DNA from: Polyangium sp. (in: bacteria)
Lineage (GTDB): Bacteria > Myxococcota_A > Polyangia > Palsa-1104
Assembly (NCBI GenBank): GCA_025450955.1
Contig: JANWLJ010000223.1
Location: 1 to 6,309, forward strand
Reading direction: 5' to 3'
Length of the DNA stretch: 6,309 nt
Shown: piece by piece, positions 1 to 5,694 of the stretch
Layout of the letters: each line of letters begins with the position of its first letter
Numbering within the stretch: position 1 is the first letter of the stretch
Notes under the pieces: generated by a model
Told to the model about the DNA's origin: nothing
Database searches by the model: none
The model's input: only the letters and a program-made list of their open reading frames with translations
Position numbers and translations under genes: made by a program

Positions 1-824
1 AGCGGCGCGACTTTACGATGAACGCGATCGCCTTCGATCCGATCGACGATCGCGTCGAGGATCCATTCGGCGGGCGCGTCGATCTCGAGGCGCAGCTCAT
101 CCGGGCGGTCGGCGATCCGCTGGCCCGCTTCTCCGAGGACGGCCTGCGCGCGCTCCGCGCGGTCCGGTTCGCCGCACAGCACGGCTTTCGCCTCGATCCG
201 CCGACCGAGGCGGCCATCCCGCTTTCGATCGCGACCTTCCGCAAGGTCTCGGCCGAGCGGGTGCGCGATGAGCTGGTGAAGATCCTCTCCGCCGAGATTC
301 CGTCGGTGGGGCTCGAGCTGATGCGCACGACCGGGCTGCTCGCCGAGGTGATCCCCGAGCTCCTCGAAGGCGTGGGGATGCACCAGAACCGCTATCACGC
401 CCACGACGTCTGGCATCACACCCTGGCGGCGGTCGACGCCACGCCGCTCGCCTCCGCCGACGGGCCGCCCTATCTGGTGCGGTTGGCGGCGCTCCTGCAC
501 GACGTCGCCAAGCCGCGCACCGCCCAGCCCAAGGCCGATTCTCCGTCGGAGAATACGTTTTATCGACACGAGCTTTTGGGCGCCGAGCTCTCGGACGCGA
601 TCGCCCGGCGCCTCAAGCTCTCGACGCGCGAGCGCGAGCACCTGGTCAATCTGGTGCGCAATCACATGTTCTGGTACACGCCCGACTGGAGCGACGGGAC
701 GGTGCGGCGCTTCATCAGCCGGGTCGGCAAAGAGGCGCTGCCCGATCTGTTCGCGCTGCGGGAAGGCGACGTGCGCGCGCGCGGCGGCGGCGAAGATCCC
801 GGGGTCGAGATCGTCGAGCTCTAG
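1..824 (+). CDS. cca: CCA-adding tRNA nucleotidyltransferase with HD domain, 5'-partial, ends at an in-frame TAG
   Basis: Enzymes of this class II nucleotidyltransferase family add or repair the 3' CCA end of tRNAs in the cytoplasm. The frame is already open at base 3 and reads RRDFTMNAIAFDP, the conserved motif that follows the catalytic domain, so the Met at 18 is not the start. The catalytic GSxxR and DxD motifs lie upstream of the window. Counting from that Met, EDGLR (residues 40-44) inside SEDGLRALRAVRFAAQHGF is the base-selecting EDxxR motif. An HD phosphohydrolase-type domain follows, with YHAHDVWHH around residue 128, LLHDVAKP (His161-Asp162) and RHELLGAEL around 184. The frame stops at TAG 822-824, about 77 codons before the expected family end. 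A poly(A) polymerase is a possible alternative, but the HD domain and C-terminus fit CCA enzymes better. Family assignment is firm; whether the truncated product works is unknown. Confidence 0.85.
   Translation, partial: RRDFTMNAIAFDPIDDRVEDPFGGRVDLEAQLIRAVGDPLARFSEDGLRALRAVRFAAQHGFRLDPPTEAAIPLSIATFRKVSAERVRDELVKILSAEIPSVGLELMRTTGLLAEVIPELLEGVGMHQNRYHAHDVWHHTLAAVDATPLASADGPPYLVRLAALLHDVAKPRTAQPKADSPSENTFYRHELLGAELSDAIARRLKLSTREREHLVNLVRNHMFWYTPDWSDGTVRRFISRVGKEALPDLFALREGDVRARGGGEDPGVEIVEL
538..554. repeat. Perfect 7-bp inverted repeat with 3-nt loop inside cca
   Basis: ATTCTCC (538-544) and GGAGAAT (548-554) are exact reverse complements separated by GTC. The sequence ACGTTTTA follows. The patch is AT-richer than its surroundings and encodes part of the variable loop between the HD motif and the RHELLGA helix. 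The shape resembles a weak intrinsic terminator, but the stem is short and the T run is broken, so a role is uncertain. Confidence 0.35.
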
Positions 825-1058
825 CGGCGCATCGAGGAGCAGCTGGTCTCGGACGCGGCGCTCAAGATCGGCGATCTCGCGATCGGCGGCGCCGACGTGA
901 TGCGCCTGCTCGGCTGCAAGCCCGGCCCGATCGTCGGCGAGGTGCTGCGCCGCCTGCTCGAGCGGGTGCTCGACGACGCCGAGCTCAACAGCTACGAGCG
1001 GCTGCAGGCGCTGGTGCCCGAGATCGCGCGCGAGGCCGAGCGCCAGCCCGAATCGTGA
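825..1058 (+). pseudogene. cca: C-terminal remainder of the CCA-adding enzyme, same frame, beyond the TAG
   Basis: The frame of the upstream gene continues without a shift for 77 codons to TGA 1056-1058. It reads RRIEEQL, then LKIGDLAIGGADVMRLLG, then KPGPIVGEVLRRLLERVLDD. This matches the usual C-terminal pattern of HD-type CCA enzymes (DLAxxGxDLM, then a KPGPxxGExL helix). Third codon positions stay almost entirely G or C, so the segment still looks like selected coding sequence. Its TGA overlaps the next gene's GTG start, another sign that this was the true gene end. It may be made by readthrough of the amber codon, by suppression, or by restart at GTG 897/ATG 900, where I see no good ribosome site. 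Otherwise it is a recently broken gene end or a sequence error. Confidence 0.75.
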
Positions 1059-3331
1059 GCGGCGTCAGTGACGAGGAGGCGTTCGCGCGCGCCGCTGGCC
1101 TGGTGCGCGGCGCCGGCGACGTCGAGCGGTTTCGCGATCAGCCGGTCGACCGCGCGCTCGTCGACGCGCTCCTCGAGGGCGCCTCGGCGTGGTGGCCGCC
1201 GCGCTTCACCCAGCCGCCCTGGCGGGTGATGGTGGTGGTGGGCGAGGAGCGCGAGCGGCTGGTCGGGCGGGTGGCCGAGGCGCTGGCGCGCCACTGGGGG
1301 CTCGGGCCGCTCGGGCCGCGCGGGCTCGCGTCGGAGGCGGTGCTGAACGCGCCCGTGCTGGTGGTGGTGTTCTCGACGGTGCCGGCCTCCGAAGGGGTCG
1401 AGGCGTTCGGGCTGGTGGCCGGCCTGGCGCAGAACATCGTCCTACTCGCGCGCGCGGTCGGGCTCGGCTCGCACCGGATCTTCTCCGCGCACGTGGTGCC
1501 CGAGGCCGCGCTCGACTACGCCGCCGAATTCCTCGGTCCGGAGATCCGCGGCGGCGAGCTGGTGACGCTGCTCGCGATCGGCTGGCCCGACGGTCCACCG
1601 GCCGCCGCGCCCGGTCCGGTGGCGCCCGCGACCTGGGTCGGCGGTCCTTCGGGTTCGCGGGCGCCGGAAGACTTCACCACTCCGCCCGGCGATCTCAAAC
1701 CGCCGGCGCAGGTGCTCCGTTCACCGCGCCGCGAGCGGGTGCTGGTGGTCGATCCCTATCCCTACAATCGCGCGCTCCTCGAGGCGCAGCTGGTGCGGGC
1801 CGGCTACGCCGTCGAGGTGGTCTCCGACGGGCGATCGCTCATCTCCGAGGTGCGCGCGCGCGGCGAGGCGGATCTCTACGTGGTCTCCGACACGCTGCCC
1901 GACACCACCGGCTTCGAGCTGGTGCGCGAGATGAACGGCGCGGGCGCGCACGCCCCGGTGATCGTCACCACCTCGCGGCGCGACTCGGCGTTTCGCATCG
2001 CCGGCCTCTCCGCCGGCGTCGACTACTACCTGCGAAAACCGGTCAACGCGGTCGAGCTGTTCACCGCCGCGCGCATCCTGCTCGATCGACGCCGGCTCAT
2101 CCGCGAGCTCGAGCGGGTCACCGCATTTCAGCAGGCGCTTTTGGCCGCGATGGACTCGGTCGGCGTGGTCGCGCTCGACGACAAGCTGAACGTCATCTAC
2201 GTCTCGCCCGGGATCACCCGCCTCACCGGCTACGGCGAGGACGATCTGGTCGGCCGGCCGCCGTGGGTCGGGGTGAAGGCGTGGGAGGATCAGCCGCGCG
2301 GATCGCCGGCCGAGCTGCCGCGCACCGATCTCACCGTGCGGCGCAAAGACGGCGGGGTGTTCGACGCCGAGCTGCTCCGCACCGCGATGCGCGATCCGGC
2401 GGGGCGGGTCACCGGCTACGTCGCGGTGCTCGTCGACATCGACGATCGCAAGCGGATGGAGCGCCAGCTTCGCTCGGCCAACACCGAGCTCGAGCGGCTC
2501 TTAGACGAGCTGCGCGCCACCCAGGCGCGGCTGGTGCAGCACGCCAAGATGGCGGCGCTCGGTCAGCTGGTCGCCGGAGTGGCGCACGAGATCAACACCC
2601 CGCTCGCGGCGGTGGTCTCGAACAACGATCTGTTCCTGCGCTGCTTCGCCCGCTTGCGCGCCGCGCTCGCCCGCACCGACGTGAGCGGAGAGCCGCTCAT
2701 CGCCCGCGATCTGTCGGCGATCGAGGAGCTGAGCGTGGTGACCCGCAGCGCCTGCGCGCGCATCACCGGCATCGTCCGCACCCTGCGCACCTTCGCGCGG
2801 CTCGACGAGGCGGAGGTCCAGGCGGTCGATCTGCACGAGGGGCTCGAGTCGACGCTGGTCCTGATCGCGCACCTGCTCAAGGGCGGGATCCGCCTCGAGC
2901 GGCGTTACGGCGAGCTGCCGCGCGTCGAGTGCCACTCGAACCAGGTGAACCAGGTGTTCATGAATCTGCTCGTCAACGACTGCCAGGCGATGGGCGACAA
3001 GGGCACCATCACCTTGACCACCCGCGCGATGAATCGAGGGGAAGAAGTTGAAGTAACGATCGCCGACACCGGCGCCGGCATTCCGCGCGATCGGCTCGAG
3101 CGGATCTTCGATCCCGGCTTTACCACCAAGGGCGCGCCGCTCGGCACCGGGCTCGGGCTGTCGATCGTGTTCCAGATCGTCGAGGGGCACGGCGGCGAGA
3201 TCCGCGTCGAGAGCGAAGTGGGGCGCGGCACCGCGTTCACCTTGCGCCTGCCGGTCCGGCACGTGCGGCCGAGGTCGAACGAGCCCGGCGACACCGACGA
3301 GCCGCCCGGCGAGCTGAGCGCTACCCGCTGA
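1055..3331 (+). CDS. Soluble histidine kinase: nitroreductase-like / pseudo-receiver / PAS / HisKA / HATPase
   Basis: This is a 758-residue cytoplasmic sensor kinase with no signal peptide or membrane segment. Residues 1-180 resemble the nitroreductase fold: FRDQPV (26-31), QPPWRVMVV (53-61), QNIVLLARAVGLGS (126-139) and TLLAIGWP (171-178). A Pro/Gly-rich linker runs to about 225. A receiver-like domain (229-345) keeps Thr306 and Lys328 but has DP (233-234) instead of the acidic pair and Ser278 at the phospho-acceptor site. A PAS/PAC unit (about 358-474) and a coiled coil lead to the H-box AGVAHEINTPL, with His511. The ATPase domain has an N-box (Asn637, Asn641), DTGAGIP (671-677), DPGFTTK and GTGLGLS (697-703), so kinase activity is likely. 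GTG 1055 is chosen because it overlaps the cca-frame TGA (GTGA), implying translational coupling; the ribosome site is weak. No partner response regulator is in the window. Kinase identity is firm; the nitroreductase call rests on motifs only. Confidence 0.9.
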   Translation: MSGVSDEEAFARAAGLVRGAGDVERFRDQPVDRALVDALLEGASAWWPPRFTQPPWRVMVVVGEERERLVGRVAEALARHWGLGPLGPRGLASEAVLNAPVLVVVFSTVPASEGVEAFGLVAGLAQNIVLLARAVGLGSHRIFSAHVVPEAALDYAAEFLGPEIRGGELVTLLAIGWPDGPPAAAPGPVAPATWVGGPSGSRAPEDFTTPPGDLKPPAQVLRSPRRERVLVVDPYPYNRALLEAQLVRAGYAVEVVSDGRSLISEVRARGEADLYVVSDTLPDTTGFELVREMNGAGAHAPVIVTTSRRDSAFRIAGLSAGVDYYLRKPVNAVELFTAARILLDRRRLIRELERVTAFQQALLAAMDSVGVVALDDKLNVIYVSPGITRLTGYGEDDLVGRPPWVGVKAWEDQPRGSPAELPRTDLTVRRKDGGVFDAELLRTAMRDPAGRVTGYVAVLVDIDDRKRMERQLRSANTELERLLDELRATQARLVQHAKMAALGQLVAGVAHEINTPLAAVVSNNDLFLRCFARLRAALARTDVSGEPLIARDLSAIEELSVVTRSACARITGIVRTLRTFARLDEAEVQAVDLHEGLESTLVLIAHLLKGGIRLERRYGELPRVECHSNQVNQVFMNLLVNDCQAMGDKGTITLTTRAMNRGEEVEVTIADTGAGIPRDRLERIFDPGFTTKGAPLGTGLGLSIVFQIVEGHGGEIRVESEVGRGTAFTLRLPVRHVRPRSNEPGDTDEPPGELSATR

Positions 3332-3349
3332 GAAATCGTTCGCTCAGCG
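3326..3349. terminator. Possible bidirectional hairpin holding both convergent stop codons
   Basis: CGCTGAG (3326-3332) and CTCAGCG (3343-3349) form a perfect 7-bp stem around a 10-nt loop. The kinase TGA (3329-3331) lies in the left arm and the TGA of the convergent gene (complement of 3344-3346) in the right arm. An alternative 8-bp pairing, GCTGAGCG (3313-3320) with CGCTCAGC (3341-3348), competes with it. There is no T tract, so intrinsic termination is uncertain. Part of the symmetry comes simply from two facing TGA codons. Confidence 0.4.
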
Positions 3350-4966
3350 CCGCAGACTGCCCGCGGCCTTGAGCACCGCCGGCTCGGCGCCGACGTAGAG
3401 CTCGAGCTCGAAGAGCGCGCCTTCGGCAACCGCGCACGCGCTCACCCGCGAGAGCAATTCGGCGAGCGCGCGCTGATCGGCGGCGCGGCGGGCGGCGGTG
3501 GCGGCGGCCAGCATCGCCCCGTCGGGGCGGGTGAGCGGCAACAGCGCACACACCTCCGGAGGGGCGCCCGGCGCGCCCACGCGCAGGGTGAGCCCGAGCC
3601 CCTTTTCGGCGACCACCCGCGCGCGCGCCCGCGGCACCTCGGGGAAACGCTCGCGCACGATCACCGACGGCAGCTCGCCCGCCTGTTGAAGCAGGAGCGT
3701 GGCGATGCGGCGCACGTCGGGCGCGCTCTCGGCGACGCGCTCCTCGTCGCCCGCGCAGAGGAGGACCGGCAGCCCGATGGTCTTGGCCAGCTTGATCGCG
3801 CCGGTCGGCGTGCCCGTCGGCGCCTGGCGCGTGACCCGCGCGCCGTAGGCCTTGAGCAGCCGCTTGGCGTCGTGATCGCTGAGGTCGCGATCGACCTCGG
3901 CGCGCACCTTTTCGAGCAGCACCTTGTCGACGCGCGAGCGCGCCGCGTCCTCCTGCTCGACGGGCGGAAGCGCGAGCGCGCGGAGCAGAGCCCGCAGATG
4001 CTCGGGATGGCGTAGATCGGCGGAGAGCACCTGCAGCGGCGCTTCTTCGTCCGAAGACGACGGCGGCTCGGAGGCCGAGCCCGGCGGCAGAAGCGGCGGC
4101 CCGCCGGCGACCAGCACCACCGGGCGGCCCGCTTCGCGCGCGGACGCGATCGCCTGCGACAGCTCCTCGGGCGCGCGCTCGTCGACGGCGGCGACCTCGG
4201 CGTCGAGCCCGGCGGCCGAGACCTCGTCTGCGACGAAGCCGCGCCCGCCGCCGATCACCACCACGGAGACCCGCGCGCCGGGCTGCACGCCGGCGTCGAG
4301 CAGGGCGGCGCGGGCCAGCCACTCGTCGATCCCGCTCACCACCTGCGCTCCGGCGCGGCGCGCCACCGCGCGGCAGATCGCGTCGCCGCCCCACACCACC
4401 GACGGCTTGGCCCCGAGCGCGAGGCGCAGGCTGGCGCCGCTTGCGCCTTGGCCGAGCACCACCGCGAGCGTCTCGGTGGCCGGGTCGGCGCCGAGAAACG
4501 CGAGCGCCTCGGCGGGATCGCCGTCGCCCACCGAGACGATCCAGGAGATCCCGAGCCCGCGGGCGAGCGCGAGCGGTCCGAGATCCGGCAGCGCGTCGCG
4601 GGTCGGCACCACCAGCCCAAGACCGCCTTTGCGCGGCAGCGCGGGCAAGGGCGCGTCGAGCGCGGCCACGCCGCCCACGTTATTCAGAAAGCCGAACGAG
4701 CGCGGCCCGAGCGTGCCCGGATAATCTCCCAGCGCCACCGACGGGGAATCAGCGGGCGGGCGGGCGGCGCCGATGAACGGCGCGGCGTCGGCGGCCACCT
4801 CGCCTCCGAACGCGGCGAGGTTCTTCGCGACCCGTTCGGTGCCGGCGCCGAGCCGAAAACGCCGCGCGCGCAAAAGAGCGCTGAGCGCGCTGCCCGAGCC
4901 GTGCGGGCCACCGAGCTCGGGCGGCGGGATCGACTCTCGCGCTCCGGGGCTGCGAACCCGCGCCAT
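3344..4966 (-). CDS. NDP-forming acyl-CoA synthetase-like protein, probable pseudoenzyme
   Basis: The 540-residue protein resembles fused alpha-beta NDP-forming acyl-CoA synthetases, which make acyl-CoA from acid, CoA and nucleotide through a phospho-histidine. Landmarks run in the family's order: LGPRSFGF (87-94, for GPNCLGF), a KGGLGLVV strand (113-120), GLGISWIVSVGDGDP (138-151, for GxGxSxFVSxGNxAD), DPATETLAVVLG (161-172), IDEWLARAALL (213-223, for the LEELFDAA segment), VSVVVIGGGRGFVADE (233-248) and an ATP-grasp opening DLSDHDAKRLLKAYGARV (361-378) ending in TIGLPVLL (396-403). Missing are a clear N-terminal CoA-binding Rossmann GASxxPGK motif, the QSG motif, the SHTG loop with the catalytic His, the Lys of PVVLKV (here VLLC) and the HKxxGGV loop. 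It is also short compared with the roughly 700 residues usual for fused forms. A Ser/Glu-rich linker spans 296-310. ATG 4966 overlaps the upstream TGA by one base (TGATG) and has a fair ribosome site. Family membership is moderately sure; inactivity is inferred. Confidence 0.75.
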   Translation of the reverse strand: MARVRSPGARESIPPPELGGPHGSGSALSALLRARRFRLGAGTERVAKNLAAFGGEVAADAAPFIGAARPPADSPSVALGDYPGTLGPRSFGFLNNVGGVAALDAPLPALPRKGGLGLVVPTRDALPDLGPLALARGLGISWIVSVGDGDPAEALAFLGADPATETLAVVLGQGASGASLRLALGAKPSVVWGGDAICRAVARRAGAQVVSGIDEWLARAALLDAGVQPGARVSVVVIGGGRGFVADEVSAAGLDAEVAAVDERAPEELSQAIASAREAGRPVVLVAGGPPLLPPGSASEPPSSSDEEAPLQVLSADLRHPEHLRALLRALALPPVEQEDAARSRVDKVLLEKVRAEVDRDLSDHDAKRLLKAYGARVTRQAPTGTPTGAIKLAKTIGLPVLLCAGDEERVAESAPDVRRIATLLLQQAGELPSVIVRERFPEVPRARARVVAEKGLGLTLRVGAPGAPPEVCALLPLTRPDGAMLAAATAARRAADQRALAELLSRVSACAVAEGALFELELYVGAEPAVLKAAGSLRR

Positions 4967-5694
4967 CAGCCGCTCTTTCCCTGTCCGGGCAAGACGCCGT
5001 CGGAGCGCAGCCGCGCCACCAGCTCGCGCGCGTTCGCGAAGCGGAGCGGGGTCGCCACCGGGCCGGGCGCGGGCTGCGGGCGAAACCGTTTGCGATAGGC
5101 GAGCTCGGCGGAGGTGAGCCCGATGCGATCGAGCGTCCACACCTCGGCCTCGGCGCTGTCCTTGGCCGCCGAGGTCCAGGCCGCCGCCTCCGACGGCGCC
5201 GCCGCGCGAGCGAGCGCGACCGGCGCGACGCACAAGACGAGCGGCGGCGCGCCGCCATACATCCGCACCATCGTCCCTGAGCGACGCCGGGCCACCACCC
5301 GCGACTCGATCACCTGTGCGCCCACCACCTCGCCGAGGTGCGGCACGCCGAGCCGCTCGGCCACCGCCGGACCGACCGCGCCGCGCCCGCCGTCGCCGCA
5401 GACGATCACCACCGGCTGGGCCGGCGCAGTCGGGCTCGCGGTCAAATCGCCGATCAGCGCCCGCACCGTCCCCGCCAGCGCGAAGGCGACGCCGAGATAG
5501 TCGGTGCTCTCGACCGCCTCGTCCCACAGCCGCACCAGCCGGGCGGCGCCCGCGGCCCGCGCGCTCGCGAGCAGATCGTCGACGGCGCCTCCGGGCGGCG
5601 CCAGCGTCACGACCGTGGTCTCACCGAGGCCGGCCGCCAGCCGCACCACCGCGAGATCGCCCGACGCGCCGAGCAGCGCCACCGAGCGGATCAC
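4966..5694 (-). CDS. Electron transfer flavoprotein beta subunit-like protein (EtfB/FixA-like), divergent
   Basis: Canonical EtfB pairs with EtfA to carry electrons between dehydrogenases and a quinone reductase or other acceptor. This 242-residue protein matches in the core: GETTVVTLAPP (24-34), a DYLGVAFALAGTVRAL helix (65-80, compare DTLATAxALA), PVVIVCGDGGRGAVGPAVAE (94-113, compare the GxxxxxxxxGQVGPxLAE region), RLGVPHLGEVVG (114-125), a PLVLCVAP strand (151-158) and EVWTLDRIGL (184-193, compare the C-terminal ExWTxxDLGL). The N-terminus is short: the usual KxVPDT...INPxDExAxEEAL stretch is mostly absent. GTG 5694 is chosen because it overlaps the upstream stop as GTGA (5694-5691); starting further upstream would run deep into the EtfA-like gene. 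It lies directly between its likely partner and the synthetase-like gene. The family call is based on motif order; flavin or AMP binding cannot be confirmed. Confidence 0.75.
   Translation of the reverse strand: MIRSVALLGASGDLAVVRLAAGLGETTVVTLAPPGGAVDDLLASARAAGAARLVRLWDEAVESTDYLGVAFALAGTVRALIGDLTASPTAPAQPVVIVCGDGGRGAVGPAVAERLGVPHLGEVVGAQVIESRVVARRRSGTMVRMYGGAPPLVLCVAPVALARAAAPSEAAAWTSAAKDSAEAEVWTLDRIGLTSAELAYRKRFRPQPAPGPVATPLRFANARELVARLRSDGVLPGQGKSG
4973..4980 (-). promoter_or_regulatory. Shine-Dalgarno-like site for the acyl-CoA synthetase-like gene
   Basis: On the minus strand GGAAAGAG lies 6 nt before ATG 4966. It supports that start over the open frame that continues upstream to 5527, where the translation is Arg-rich and overlaps the EtfB-like gene in another frame. 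The site lies within the last codons of the EtfB-like gene, so the two are probably translated in a coupled way. Confidence 0.55.

Noticed and set aside
18..20. ATG at 18 as the true start of cca
   Set aside because: The preceding codons read RRDFT, completing the conserved RRDFTMNA motif, so translation began upstream of the window.
1189..3051. Long plus-strand open frame of 620 codons overlapping the kinase
   Set aside because: It overlaps the kinase in another frame, gives Arg/Ala/Gly-rich sequence with no motifs, and is expected from few stop codons at this GC content.
2501..3262. Minus-strand open frame of 253 codons opposite the kinase core
   Set aside because: It lies antisense to the conserved HisKA/HATPase motifs and its translation shows no family signature.
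3321..4394. Minus-strand open frame of 357 codons
   Set aside because: It overlaps the synthetase-like gene out of frame and is dominated by Arg/Ala/Gly runs.
4967..5527. Upstream extension of the acyl-CoA synthetase-like frame to a start at 5527
   Set aside because: The extension is Arg-rich, overlaps the EtfB-like gene in another frame, and ATG 4966 has a ribosome site and a TGATG overlap.
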